A DNA stretch of 64,000 bases from Sphagnum magellanicum (GCA_021904315.1 CM038919.1:5394001-5458000), one strand, 5' to 3'. Positions 25,935 to 39,720 are shown, counted from the first letter of the stretch. The notes: generated from the letters alone by a model not told the origin. A program made the numbers and translations.

Positions 25935-27268
25935 TTAAACCCACATTGTGGTATAATATGCTAATTTCTTGGGATTGACTTGGATCACAACTTCATGCTT
26001 GGTTAATCCCTGAACTTTCTTTGACCCACTTGTTGATGTTAGGATTTGGTATGGGCATGGCTTGAAATCAATTTTGATAAATTCAAAACCTTTTATTGTC
26101 ATTTTTCCTAACATTAAAGGTTGAACACCTAAGTGAATAACAAAATATTTTGGAAATAAAATCATTTCTTCATTACGCATTGTATCACAACATGACTAAA
26201 GATAACACATGTTGGGAATTTTTGAAGTTTGGTTATAGTTACATGCCAAATTTGATCTAGATATTTCTATTTATTTAGCCTTGGAAACATGTTGGGGCAT
26301 TGGAATCAATATTGAAATAAACAACATGATTTTTAGTATTCCTCCATTTTCACATAATGTGGATGCTAAACAAAACATTATTGCTATTTGAATACTAAGA
26401 ATAATGAATGTTTCGATGGAAAAAATTGGTGTTTGATACATTATTGTTGCCACCTCCAATAAACTATTTGGTGCCTTTCTTCCAAAAGTGGAATTGGTTA
26501 TTTTCCTTGATATCATTAGTATACTACTGAAAATTAACACTCCATAAGTTGGTAATTATATCCACTAATGTTAATGATTATTGTAGAGGAATTTGATGTT
26601 GAATCTTTTCACATTAAAGATCCAACCTTTTGTTAGCACCCCATGGTTTTCGAACATTTGTTCTTGTCCTTAATGTAACATCAAAAGTTTTCCAATTGGA
26701 CTTGAAACCTTAACATGTTTTCCACCAACTACATAATACATATGATCTCTTAACATATTTAACATCACGTCATCTAGGGCCAATGGGCTTGAAAATCTAA
26801 CTCCATAAAAACATATTGAATTAAGATTTGAACTTTAAAAAATGTGTTTTCTTGCTCTCAAATTTTCCCCAAAATAAGTGCATTGGATTTCATTTGTGTT
26901 CCTATGTTTATCATTAAAATTTCCAAGTGTGTGAATCTTGCCTCCATGGTGTTGGTTTGATTTGAGTTAACTTGAAGGTTAAACCTTTATATTGGTCACA
27001 CCTTTCATTTTTTAGCCCTTGCCAAAACCTTGGTTTTTTTCAACATTGGTAATCCTTAATCAATTGTATTGTAGTTTTGGATGTAAAGTGAAACAATCAT
27101 TTGCATCATGCCCATGCACATTATAATGGGAACATGGTTGGCTAGGATTAAAGTTGGAGGTGGTAGTTTGAGGTGGATCAGGGCAATTTTTCTTATGGTG
27201 AAGCCCACCACATCTCCAACATTTTCCCTCCCTTTTTTGTTTAATGGAATATGATGAGGAAACACCAT
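25935..27268 (-). mobile_element. LTR-retrotransposon gag/protease remnant
   Basis: Two recognisable pieces lie on the minus strand in gag-to-protease order. At about 27250-27060 one frame gives a zinc-knuckle-like CWRCGGLHHKKNCPDP, followed by a second Cys/His cluster PCSHYNVHGHDANDC, as seen in plant Ty3-type gag proteins. At 26180-25935 a frame contains HLGVQPLMLGK, later CPYQILTS, and KVQGLTKHE, resembling a retroviral-type aspartic protease in which the catalytic D-S/T-G is replaced by H-L-G. The knuckle spacing is also off by one. The DNA between them is broken. No reverse transcriptase, integrase or LTR was recognised nearby. Confidence 0.55.
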
Positions 27269-29639
27269 TTTGTTCTAATTTGGTCCCCTTGGTCTTTTAT
27301 GACAAACCTTTATTTGGTTGGTCACATGACTATGGAGCTAACAATGATGAAATGATTTTTCCAATTTTCCTTATTAAATTTAAAGGTCACCTCACATTCT
27401 TCCACCATGTTCAATTTGATGTTTTCCAACAACTAGAACACACTTACCACTAGGGTTGAATGCTAGCAAATGACTTCACCACTAATGGAAGGGTCAACAT
27501 TGCCATTTATAATGACTATGCCACTATCACTTTCATTTCAATTTTCATTTTCATTTTCATTAGCCAAATTGCTATGGGAGTTGTTGTAATTGGATTTGGA
27601 GTTATAATAACACTTGGGTCCATATCACCCCTAGTGATGGAAACATAATTGGGCAACTAGTACATTGACCATTTCTTAATTTAAGCTTCATGGGCACGTT
27701 TAAACTTGTGGTAAGCATCCATTGAAGGCCTTTTTAGATGTTGGAGAAGCCTTTTCATGTCATGGAGGGTGTGAACTGTGAATTTATGCATTTGTTGCAT
27801 ATCACTTTAGTTGTCAAAATCCTAAATGAAGCCATTTAGTTCAATGGTGCTAATTACCCCCAAATAACAACAAGGCCTTTGGTGGTTCCATAGACTTAAA
27901 ATATTGTATTGTAAAGCATTTGGCATTTTTTAATTATTTAATATTGATGGGGGGACCAAAATATATTAAAAAGGGACTTCATTAAAGAATATGAGTCCTT
28001 TTCATCTTGAATGGTACATCTTATAGGATATTCAGGGTTTCAAACCCTAATTCTTAATAGTTGTTGATTTTTAAAAAAAAATTTAACCTTAGGGCACCTA
28101 CATCTACACACCAACTTTCATAGGGCCAAACACAAATGGTGCCTCATTATGAACATGACAAAAAAAATTAACATGTGATAAACCTTTCTTTCATTACTAG
28201 ACAACATTCAATGGAACAATCCTAGTGACCAAATCTAGGAAATGCCCATAACAATGCCAAACATTTACAACTTAAACCCTATTAAAACATAATCATTATG
28301 TTTGGACAAGTTACGAATCAAGTACGACCTACACAATGGTCAAAATTGTGGGTAACCTTGTCCCATGTTTCACTATTAAGCACACCAATTACAACCCCAA
28401 CTCTCATTACAATAATGAACATGCATGGGACAACTAATAGCCTTTTGTTTTGGGTTCCCCATTGTGAAGTATGCATAGGTTTGCAATATATCAACTTAAG
28501 AACATGCGTTTGTTGTTTAGGTTGTAGGCCTATGGGACATAACTTGATAAATTCACCTATTTCTTGAAAATAAATGACAACCCAATCCACATAATGATAA
28601 GAAATAAGCGCATAACCCAACAACATTAGTGGGGCGATTTACAAAATAAATGAGAAGATAATGAACATTATTACCCCCCATTTTGTACACCAAATTTGTT
28701 TGGTTTACTGCAACAAATTATTATATAAAAGGAAAAGCTAATGACGTGGCTTTCCTGAATTGTTGATGGTGTGACAATCCACCAAATGTGGGTTACAAGA
28801 ATTGGTGCTTATAGGCACATGTGCCATCTTGCTAAAAATTTGGTGAAAATAAAACACACACATGGCATCTTTTCACATTTTGTAAAAAGCTTCTAAGAAT
28901 TTGTCTCCAAACCAAATGGGTTAAAATTTCCCAAGCACATAGGCCTCTTTTCCAAAAACCCAATGGTGCATACAACATGTGAACTCATACATAGGCCTCC
29001 TCTTCAAAAACCCAATGGTGCATATAGGATGTGAAATCATATGTAGGAGATCTTCCAAAACAAAGTTCTCTCGCTTTGTCAAACACCTTAATGTTTTTGT
29101 ACCTTCATACCTCTTGCCCACATAATCCCTAATCCCTTTTGCAAATAAAACCATGAATGCACTTGACCTTGAACTTCACCATTGCAACAAAATTTGCCAT
29201 GACAAAAAAAACATGTTAACAGGGAGCTCTTACATAAAACCTTGCAGCCTTAAAATTAATGGTTCACATCTCGTCAAATAGTAATGATTGTCATGAGATG
29301 TCAGTTAATGATGAAATTTGTAGTATACCTATTTTGTCAACATCCATTCAAAAAATTCAATTTTCATCCAAAAAACCAGATGATTAAACACTCAAAACAT
29401 TGGTTATAATGCTTAAATTATGCTATTAGAACCTCATAGTCAATGGATTCATTAAATTTTTTCATGGATGTTAATATGACATGCTAGCAACAATAAAATC
29501 ATAAATTAATAATCATTTTCTAATTTGGCAAAAATTTAGACCAAAAATATGAAAAACAAAGTAGTGATTACGCTACCTGCAGCTCATGTTATTACATTTA
29601 CACCTTTTATTGTGACCACATACGATAAAACCACACTAA
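27269..29639. other. Intergenic DNA, probable retroelement debris
   Basis: No supported gene. A TTTTCATTTTCATTTTCATT microsatellite lies at about 27537-27560. Frames at 28298-28626 on both strands overlap and have no recognised domain. A duplicated phrase (CATAGGCCTC.TCTTCCAAAAACCCAATGGTGCATA) occurs at about 28940-28975 and 28991-29026. Confidence 0.45.
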
Positions 29640-30480
29640 AGCATGAATTTTGTGTAAGGTAAAGACCACTACTGGGGGGGGGGGGCGGCATTCCCAAAAT
29701 AAGGAGTCTAGGACAAGGCTGGCCACCCATGGGCTTTACTTGAAGTCAAGCATGAGGCAAAACCTTATATTTGAGCCGTTTAGGATAGAAGGGATCTTTA
29801 TGCCTAAAGATTTAGGAAAAGTGTGGACCCTTACACCTTCATGTAGGTGTACAATCCTTCTCCCTCTGAGATAGTAGGCTTAAGATCCCTCATTGGTCTA
29901 AAAGATATACATACCCTTCTCCAACACTTAATTGGAGGGTAAAAGACCAGTGTAGGGCGAGTTCTTAGAATGAGGGACAGATACCTGTCGGTTATCATCC
30001 CGGGTAAATATTCAGTTAGTCGTCGGCTTTGGTGTTTTGTCACGGTTCTCAAAAACAAAAGTCAAAGAACTGGCCAAAGAACCATCAGTCCTTTGCTGGT
30101 TCTTTCATGAAACCCGCCGGTTGTTTGAGGTTTTTGAAACAAGCAGACCCGGCCATTCTTTGATTCTGAAAAGAACTGGAACTGGTGGTCGGAACTGGCT
30201 GGCGCTTCTTTGATTCTGAAATATTTAAGGAACTGGGACTGATAACTCTTTAAAAATTCAAAGAAACTGCCCAACACTTGGTAAAACACCTGCTTCCTTC
30301 TTTGCCCTGTTTTGTTTTAACACTGATAACCAGCGGGTACCACAGGAATAAAACAAGAAATATGTGGGGGCGTCTCGAAAAACGACACACTCGCCGGAGT
30401 GGGCGTTCCATTTTTCAAAACACCCTGCGAACAAGAGAGGAAAAATGAAGCTAGCCTAGATAAGGTGCCTTCCGATGGCA
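29640..30480. mobile_element. GC-richer block, possible retroelement fragment
   Basis: The block begins near a run of 12 G at 29674-29685 and is GC-richer than its flanks. Its right half (about 30060-30300) is full of GGTTCTTT / AAAGAACC words. In reverse complement it resembles the plus-strand region at about 40060-40460. Neither copy has a recognisable ORF. It is most likely part of a repeated element present in opposite orientations. Confidence 0.35.
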
Positions 30481-30995
30481 CTCAAAATTTTGGGGCAGGT
30501 CTTAATGACCCTTTATGATCAAAGAAGTCTGTTTTAAAGGGCAAAATTATGAATGAAAATGTTGTATCATGAACTTTCAATTCTTAAATATTTGGATGTC
30601 AAGAACTCTGTCAAGAAATTAACATTTTCGCACTGCCCAATTCCACAATTCAAATGACCCAAAAAGTTGAAAAGTCCGAAACTTGGGAATTTGAAGGGAA
30701 TTTGTGTTTCCGACGGTTTTCTAGAGTATGGACTACCCTTTATTTTTAAACAATATTTGAGCCCAATTAGTTGAAGAATGGAGCAAGTTCCATAGGATAG
30801 GAACTAAATTATTTTTTCATGATAAGGTGGACTATTAGGCAACAAAAAGGAGGATATGCCACTAATCCGCCTATTTTTCATCTTAATGCAAAAAGAGTTT
30901 ATGTTATTTAAAAAGAACTTGAGAAAATGTATACCATTCAACATAACGTGAATCATGATTAGGGTTCATTTATTTAGTTATTTTTCAATATTGTG

Positions 30996-31180
30996 AGGTT
31001 ATTGGGTTGGCGACCATCCACAAGAGGTCTTGGCCAAATTTGGCTACAGGTTTGAGAGAGGTAAGTAGCAAAAGTTCGAAAAGCTATCTATGTTTTTTGG
31101 CAACAAGCTATGAACTACTGTCAAAATATGGCAATTTGAGAACTTCCTTACAAATCTGTCAATTTTTTTGACAAATCTGT
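30996..31180 (+). repeat. Dispersed repeat, copy A
   Basis: Contains GACCATCCACAAGAGG, then AAATTTGGCTACAGG, AGAGAGGTAAGTAGCAAAAGTT and TTTTTTGGCAACAAGCTATGAACTA. The same words occur in order at 37821-38170, and the first part also occurs at 54325-54530 (minus) and 55230-55450. It is non-coding and is probably a non-autonomous mobile element. Confidence 0.5.
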
Positions 31181-33120
31181 GAACTTTTTTTTCTTCTTCT
31201 TCTTTTGTTGGGTGAACTTTGTTTCCAATGGAGATTAAAAATTCATTCCCAAAGAAGCCACTTTATCAATTTATAAACTACATATGAACTAAACTAACCC
31301 AAGATATATACTTTCGAAATACAATTTATTATGTATGCATGTTGTAGTTTTGTTTTACATATACCAATCAAGGAACTTTTTTCTAAAAACATGAAATTGA
31401 AGCAAAAACAACTGGAATGCAAAGGAAGTGGAATCATGTACAGTGTATGCTGGGCATTACACCCATCATGGTTAAATATGTGTCACAAGACCATATTTTG
31501 CAATACAAGTGCCCTAACAAAAATGTTGAATGCTTTATATAGGGAAAAAGAAAATCATTCAAATTTCATATAAGCTTTTCACTCTTTGGTAAATCATATC
31601 ATAGTGGGCACTGGGATGGGCTACAAATTATAATGAAGAAAATTAAATTACTCCCCACATTCAATCCCACCCATTGAAAACAAGGAGGAATAACAACTTG
31701 TAAAAGTTTACCCTAAGTGTATTGATTGAGCCCTTGAACAAGAAGGCCTAGGTAATTAGCTTCTCATTTTGCAATAACTTGTGATCTCCGTCATCCATTT
31801 GCCCTTTTTATTCCAACTAGTTACAAGGTATGGAATTCCAATTCTAACTCTTTCACATGAATATTTGAAACCTCTCAAATGCCATCATCAAGCATTTCAA
31901 TTTGGTTCAAATTCGCTCCTATCGAATACTTTCAAGTTGAATGTATCAATGTATACCATAGTACGTTGGCAGCTTTGACATTACTTAAATTACTTATAGA
32001 AATGTTAAATTTTTCCAAAAAAAATTTAAATTCCAAAGAACAAAACTTTTGAAGGAAAATAGAGAATTTGCTAGAATATTTTAATTTCAATATGAAATCT
32101 TCAAATTTAATTAAATCATTTGACAGACATGTGTTGAAGCTACCCTTGTACTATGGCGTATAGTGAAAATTGATAGCTTTCAGGAGAATTACACATGCCT
32201 ACCCCCACAAAATTAATACAGAGTTAAATTGTGGCATTTCTCAAATTTATGCACTACGGGGAAAGTAACTACAAATTTAATGGATTGGCCATGTAAAGGC
32301 ATGGTCATGATACATGATGTGAAAACCATATGGCATATAGTACTTACATTTATCCCTGACCTCATATCTGTTCATTCTTATCACTGATCAACCCTAGTAA
32401 ACATGGTTTGAAGCTTTTTGTTTTAGGTGGGTTAAAGAAATCTGGGGTTGCATTACTAGAGCTGGAGATATCATTGAGAATAAATTATTCCCTTGACCAT
32501 GACCATTGCATGACAAGCATTAAAGAGTAAAATTTATAACTAATTAATATTCAACCTTTATTGATTTTTAAATGAATGTCTTACCTTTTGTCATATATTA
32601 AAATAATTAAGAAATGGGTATCCAATTGAGTTTTTAAAAATAATTAAATATTTGACAACAAACTATTGAACTAGACCACGTACTATGGTAATCTTACATG
32701 TAGTAGCACCCAAACACCAATTATTAGAAAACAAGCCTATATTTACCAAATAAGGTTGGCAAGACTTTGCCACCATCATCCACCTTCCAAGGGGTATTAA
32801 AAGTGGCTTTCAAAATAATAGGTGAATTTGAAAATTATCCTTTGCATGCTATGGATTCATAGCCCAAAATTGTGGAGAAACCACACCAAGGGTTGTCATA
32901 ACCTCATGTTGTAAGAAATGTCATTGAAGCTTTGCAACAAGATGTCGAGCTACCTTTTCAAACTCATATTTCACTTTGGTAGAAACCTTGTTGAAAGTAT
33001 ATTTGGTAAAGGTTTAAAATTAACATAACCATCATTGTTAGGTTAATAGATATGGTACTTGCTTCCAACAAATAACAATGCAAGATACATTTTTTCATCA
33101 CCACCATTGACTTAAGAAAA
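31181..33120. other. Intergenic DNA
   Basis: No supported gene. Words at about 31960-32170 (TTGGCAGCTT and later TCATTTGACAGACATGTGTTGAAG) match 37930-38110. This suggests that the second part of the dispersed repeat was separated from copy A by an insertion or rearrangement. Confidence 0.4.
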
Positions 33121-34480
33121 TTAGCTCATGGGAAAAATGTCATTGGATAGAATGAAAAGAAAATTGAAATTATTACATGTTGGATCTTCATACTTAGAAA
33201 AGGAATCACAATAAAGTATGAACAACTCTTGTTGGGTCAACTTGATAGCATTCACAAAATCACAAACAAACACCTTTGTACCTTGTGCAAATTTTATTAA
33301 CATATGCAGACATTCGAGCAAAAGGAAGATACAAGGCAACCTCAAAATGAGCTCAACATCACATAATGAATTTAAGTTCTTCAAGGCAACTTCATTTTTT
33401 GCAAATATAACATGCATTTTGACAATCAAAGGGCAATATTCAACATACACCCTTTTTGTTAAAGAGAGCATGGAAATATGGATAGAGTTTTTAGATTTTG
33501 AAATAATATGTTGCTTTTAATGTTGGTCATGTCAACAAGTTTCTAGCATTCCAAAATTAATTTTTCAGGTTGTCAGCAAATAATGCATACAAATTTTGCA
33601 ATAAAGATTGGAGTTGACACAACAAATTTACTTTTAAGAAAATGAACATAATCATATTTGTTTTGTGGAAAAAATAACAAAATAGGGCAATTTTTTTTTG
33701 GAATTACAATGTGACATTGGTTCCATTGCTTTGGAAGACATTGTTACCATTGAAGCCCATGTTGACCATCTTTCCTCCCAAATCTTTCAACCTTAAAACA
33801 CCAAAATCTTACAAAAAATTAACCATCAAAGAAAAATATTGTCAGATATGGAAAACATACCAATTATTTCGACACAAAAGATGATGAAATCTTCTTCCAC
33901 CCTTGGACCACATATAAATGGACCACATATATCCATTGAATGTTGTCAATTGCCATAATTTCATTTGCATTAATAACAATGAAATAGGCAACAACAAATA
34001 TAATTTTGGTAACCTTCAACAAAACAATAGGCATGATTTCTACCATGTCCCAACTTGACATATTAGACCAATGTTTTTTGGACACGTTTTCTACTTTCAA
34101 CATTTGGAACCAGGCTTAAAAGCCTCAATAATTGATCATAAGTTACCCATGGGCCAAAATGTGATAAACTGTAACAAATTGCACATATTTTCATTTTTAG
34201 TCAAAGGGGGCATCAATTTGGCATTGGTTTAGGATGGAAGGGCAAAAACTAGAAGTGTATACTTGTTCATTCTTCATATGTAATAAATTTTTATTGAAAT
34301 ATTATGAGTCAACTTCAACATTCAATTGGGACACAAAACATTTTTTACATCCAACATGTTTTAGCAAGTTGTTTAACTTTGGAGCTAAAAACTTTTGGTT
34401 TCCTTCAATAGATGTGCAAATTTTACATTTGATTTGGTGCATTACACCATTTTCATGAATCATATATTTGGCACATGGTA
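33121..34480 (-). pseudogene. hAT-like transposase remnant
   Basis: In minus-strand order: a BED-like zinc-finger piece with CKICTSIEGNQKFLAPKL and KHVGCKKC (about 34440-34335); then KKHWSNMSSWDMVEIM and EIMAIDNIQWIYVVHLYVVQ (34103-33864), a hallmark block of a plant hAT-like transposase/zinc-finger family; a broken piece with VNMGFNGNNVFQSNGTNVTL (about 33770-33700); and a C-terminal piece with KRVYVEYCPLIVKM, IKFAQGTKVFVCDFVNAIKL and LFILYCD (33471-33121). Internal stops and frame changes show it is non-functional. An additional frame at 34757-34548 could be the start but is not diagnostic. Confidence 0.65.
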
Positions 34481-37400
34481 AGTGTGTTGTTTAAGCACTA
34501 TGAAACTTAATTGACCTATCATGTAGTTTCTTCTTTTTATTAACATTCTACTTAAATAGGTTTTCACAAGCTTCATCAAACAATATCATTGGTGATCTTT
34601 CATCAAGAGAAACAAAATCATAATGTTTTGATGAAGAAGATGGACTAGCTTCGTCTTGAAGTAATGTAAGTAGAAAACAAATTGGTTTGAATTTGAAATT
34701 CTTGGGAATTTGCAAGGGGGGCATGATGGTTGAATATTTCAATAAAATAAGGATCAATCATCAAGTTTTGAAAATATATGCCTTTAGATGATAGAAGATT
34801 AAAGTACTTTCAACTTTCAAGCAACAATAGATGATTGTGAAAGAAACGAAAACTAATGATCATCATCAGAACTTAAGAGCTTAATTATGAAGCTTTTAGG
34901 AAGTAGTTACAAAAGATGAACCTTTCAAAAAATAAAAATACCTAGGTTCCAAATTCAAGAATCCAAATATGTTAAAACAAAATGCAAACAATGAACATCA
35001 AAATTCAAGAATCAACATGTGAAACAATGAAATGGTGAAGGATATTATAAGAAACAACAATCAACAATGAAGATTCAAGATGCAAAAGCTTATAAATCTC
35101 ATACAAATTAATACAAAAAGTAAATTCTTGGAGAAACACAAATATCTATTTGAACACCATGTAAACAATGACAAGGGTTTTTTTGGGTGCATTTCCTAGT
35201 GCTGAGAAAGGAATCAAGACATGGTATTTTATGTTGTTAATTAAAATAATGCCATGTTGTTTATGTTATGACAATAAACAAATGAAGATCATAAATTTTC
35301 AACATCAAAAGTAACAAGTTGGTCTTCTAGGAATTTGTATTTTGGAACATCTTAATTGGTTATGAATTAGTACAAAAGTTTGAACATTGAGGCCCAAAGA
35401 ATTGTGAATGCAAGGAAACAACAAGTCCTGATTAAATATTCAAGACTCATGCCTCATGAGTTTGGATTGTGGAAGCTTTAAAAAATTAATTACCTAAAAG
35501 TGAAGACATTAAGTTAAAAAAATCATGATGAATCCAAAATCCAAAATTGCTATACCACTATGTAATCAATGAACATCAAAAATAAATATATGAGCCATTG
35601 AATAGGCAAGATCAAAATTTTTATGACAAACCAAGATCAATAAAAATTAAGAGCTTGGAAATTGGATTTGGATTCTCGAACTTGGAAATTTACAACAAAT
35701 GACAACATATAATATTAGAATTTAGATGCAAGCTCACTAAGTAGGATTAACAATATGGTGGTTTAAAACTTTTGTACCTTTAAAACATAAATTATGTTTC
35801 ACCTGCAAGATATGGATTTAGAATTTTACAACAATTGACAATGAGGACACAAGATTTAGTAGCAAATGTTTAACATTAAATAATCAAGAATCAAGATTTA
35901 AAATATAAGATCAACTATTTTGGAATCTTAAAAGCTCTAGTAAGTTATAATAATATGTGGCACCTAAACCCTTAAAACCCTAACAAATCATGATTGATAG
36001 GCTACAACAATATGTGGGATTACTTTCACCACCTGACCATAAGATACAACAAATGAAAGTCTAGCTATGGTCACAAATGTTTTATGATAAACAAATTTTT
36101 TTCATACAAAGAACAAAAAAAAAGAGTTACATATTTGTAGCTTGCACATGCTAATCCTTGATTCAAAAGACATAAAAGAAACCCTCTCGAATTGTATACC
36201 AATGCCACCCTAAACTCTAGGTTTTTGGAGTCCCAACTCCTTGTTAATCAACCATAATCTCTAAAAATCCATGCAACAACCAAAATAAAAAAATTATGAA
36301 AATTAAAATTTACAATTTACAAGTTGCAATTTTAGCCTATAATACTTAAATTGTGCAAATCAAATAATTCAACAATGTTATAATGTTGGTGAGAAGTACA
36401 TGAGTTTACACCATCTATTGTTGGTGAGTTGAGGTGCACAATAAAAAGCCAAATGGTGAAGAACTCATCAACAATGGTAGTGTTATTAGTGAGAAGAAAG
36501 TTTTAAGGTTTAACAAGAGCGATGAGACCTACTTGGTTTCATGGTTGTGACAATGGTGCCACATGGTGCTAGGAGGATTAGAATATGGCATCTGTTTTAG
36601 GGCCCTAATTTCTAAATGGACATGTCGCATGGTCATTGGAGATGTCACCTTTTGGCTATTTTTTGCCAAAAACATGGTTGTGTAGTAGTTACCTTTATGA
36701 AGACACATACCCTTGGCCATTTACGAACTATCAATGAGGTGTTGATGTCAATATGACTTGCAATTTTGTTCCTATTGAAAGGTTGGCTGCCTTTGGTTCC
36801 CATTAACATATTATAACACATGGATGAATTTATTAATTTGGATGGAAAATCTTCAACTCGGATATATACATGTATTTAATTGATTACCAAATACCCAACT
36901 TTATTGATATGTAGTAATTATGCAAAAACCTTCAACTTGTATTTTTATAATTTTTCACTTCACATTGTCAAGGTATTGCCTCTTTTAGAGATGGCTATCT
37001 TTGTGATGCTACTAGATCTTGGGAGGTCTCCAATCTTGAGAATCTCCTAAAGTATTCAACTTTTGAGATACTATAGAATTTGACATGTCCACTATATGTA
37101 GACTACACCTAATAGAGATAAATCCTTATCTTGTTACCTACTTTCATAAACACGGTCCCATGTGTACTGTTATCTAATTCATCTATCCTTATTGATATAA
37201 ACACACAAATTTGATGAATGCATATTTTGCCCAAAATGTTGTCTTCTTTTTTAGCACCTAGGTCTTTTCAACTTCGAAACAAGATCCAGTAATGAAAATC
37301 TAAAAAAAACTACTCATTTAGTTACAAGTTATAACAATCCCCTATCCACTCTTTGAGAGGTATAAGCAAGGTAATGAAATTTTATTAAATCTCAGGTTAT

Positions 37401-37820
37401 TTATCTTAAATGCACAAGGTTCGAGAGTAATTATAGTAGTTGTACGGGTAGGAGCAGTGAAAATATATGTAGCAGCGGTGGAGGCGCTCTGGAAAAAGGA
37501 AAGACAGGATGAAACTCAGTTTACCACCAAAATTGGTGGAAAAACTAGTTGTGTAAAATTTTCATTCCCAATTACCCGTTTGATGCCCTACTATGCGAAA
37601 ACTGCTAGTTCTCACCCCCTAATCGTGAGACTTTACTGATGACTCTATTAATACATGTGTTTCTAAAATATCACGTGCATCATTGGTAACATGTCCAGCA
37701 AAAAAAATTTCAAATTATAGTACTTACAACACATTTAGTCAACTTTCTACAAACCTAAATCCCGAGAACGTAAAGGCTTATTCATGACTACCTATAAGGG
37801 GTTTTTTTTCAATTTTGTTA
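34481..37820. other. AT-rich intergenic DNA
   Basis: No coding region or RNA gene recognised. The DNA is rich in AACAATCAA/AAGATTCAAGAATC-type words. Short frames on both strands have no family resemblance. Confidence 0.5.
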
Positions 37821-38170
37821 GTTAGGTGGCATGCCAAATGTGGCTACAGGTCAGAGAGTTAAGTAACAAAAGTTGGGAAATCTACTATGTTTTGGCAACA
37901 AACTATGAACTAATGTCTAAATTTCACGATACCTTGGCAGCTTAAACCCTAATTATATTATTTTGAGAAGTGTTGAAAATTTCAAAATATATATTTTTCT
38001 TTGAAAAAAAACTTGTAATGAGAATTATTGAATCTTCAGGAATATTTTATTTGTTGAAATGAAAATTCCAAACTTAATTAATTGTTTGACAGACCTGTGT
38101 CAAAGTTGTCAGGGTATGATTGTATGGTAATTTGAAAACTTTTTACTGGAAAATCTGTCCAACTTTTTGA
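37821..38170 (+). repeat. Dispersed repeat, copy B
   Basis: Shares GCCAAATGTGGCTACAGG, AGAGAGTTAAGTAACAAAAGTT and TTTTGGCAACAAACTATGAACTA with copy A at 30996. It continues through TTGGCAGCTTAAAC and TTGTTTGACAGACCTGTGT, which match about 31960-32170. It appears to be the most continuous copy of this part of the family. Confidence 0.5.
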
Positions 38171-38582
38171 AATGAAAAAGTAATCTTGAGACAAAGAATT
38201 GTTCTTTATCCAAAAGGACTAGAGAGCACCCAATCGATTTTCTTGGATATTTACTACCATTTTATTAAATTTTAGATTTGGAAATAGATTATTTGAAAAC
38301 CAAGAAAATCTTGCTTTTTGTATTTTCCTTTGGAATGACACTCTTTCAATCATTCCACACTTATTATTCTAGAAACTACCAATTCCGCATTTACTGAGTA
38401 TAGATATGTAAAGTTTCGATTTTTAATGGGTCCATGGTCTCACCACAATCGGTAGTAGACCAAACAAAAGAAAGACATACTGATTGTCTTCGGGGCCAAG
38501 GCTTCACATTAACACTTTTAACTGACACTAGAAAGCAAGAGCTCCGAGTGGGACCAAAACCTTTTTCCTCTTTTGGAGGTAC

Positions 38583-38785
38583 TGTAGTACCGTGGCCATT
38601 TCAACACATGTCCATCAAATAATTAATTAATTTTGGAACATTCATTTCAACAAATGGAATATTCTTAAATATTCTCTATTTTCCTTCACAATATTTTTTT
38701 GATTTGGAAGAAATAATTTTTTGAAAATTTCAACGTTTCTGAAAATAATATAATTAGTGTCAAACTGGCCAAGGTAATAAGGTAG
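38583..38785 (+). repeat. Direct repeat, left copy
   Basis: About 200 bp beginning GTAGTACCGTGGCCATTTCA and running through ATTAATTAATTTTG, GATTTGGAAGAAATAATTTT and GAAAATTTCAACGTTTCTG to ACTGGCCAAGGTA. It is repeated in the same orientation at 40575-40760 with small indels and substitutions. Confidence 0.7.
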
Positions 38786-39515
38786 TAACTTAAGTCATCA
38801 AGGAGTGAACCAAAGCCTCTTTCTTTCTTTGGATGGATGTTGTACCTCCGTCGGAAGATGGGGGGTCCATGTATGTGTATGGGTAGCCTAGCACCCTACA
38901 GAAATGATCACTTAAAAACAAATTCCAAATTCATTGGATCTAGAGCCACATACATGTACAAACATGGTCATTCTTGCACAAGCGCCCCAGGTGCTCCATC
39001 CAACCTGGGTGCCTTGTGCGATAATTATATTGTAAAAACCTTGGAGGCTTTTCTTAAGTGTATTTGGAGGTACACTTAAATAGTGTAGAGTCTTGTGGGG
39101 CATTTCAGAAAATGAAAAAGCCTTAGGTGTGGGCATTGTGTTTCATTCTAAGGATGTTTTTACTTTCAAAAATGCCTAATGTCATTTTTGTGTGTGATAC
39201 CCATCAGGTATCATGGAGAATTTTTTAAAATAAAAGCTTGCTTCAATTTTTATGGTCAGTAAAATTATGAAACCGTGCCAAACTTTATAGAAAGAAAGCA
39301 CCCAAGAAAGGGAGAGAAAAGGGAAACAAAGGGCAAGGATCAAAGTTCGGGCAAGCAAAAAGCCCAACAAAGGCAGGCCATAAGGAGGAAAGGGAACAAC
39401 TAAGAACAGGACCTTCCACCAGTCACATGAAGCAAATCGACTAAAGAAAGGGAAGGTAAACCCGATATAATTCCTAGCTTAGAAGAACCCTCCCCTGCAG
39501 TAAAACCTTGGGGGC
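38786..39515. other. Intergenic DNA between the direct repeats
   Basis: No supported gene. Frames at 38837-39136 and 39182-39370 overlap on opposite strands and show no known domain. Confidence 0.4.
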
Positions 39516-39720
39516 AGAGAGAGAGAGAGAGAGAGAGCGAGTGTTGGAAGTAAGTATCCCTTGGCTTTGCCTTAAGGCGAGCGAGAGTGTTGGAAGTAAG
39601 TATCCCTTGGCTTTGCCTTAAGGCGAGTGAGAGTGTTGGAAGTAAGTATCCCTTGGCTTTGCCTTAAGGCGAGCGAGAGTGTTGGAAGTAAGTATCCCTT
39701 GGCTTTTCCTTAGGTGAGTG
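39516..39720 (+). repeat. (AG)n tract plus 46-bp minisatellite, four units
   Basis: An AG dinucleotide run (39516-39537) leads into four units whose GTGTTGGAAG starts lie at 39541, 39587, 39633 and 39679, exactly 46 bp apart. Units differ at only a few bases. Each unit carries GAAGTAAGTATCCC, whose GTAAGTAT matches the intron side of a consensus 5' splice site, and a GGCTTTGCCTTAAGGC block. The last unit degenerates after CTTTTCCTTAGG. Confidence 0.85.
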
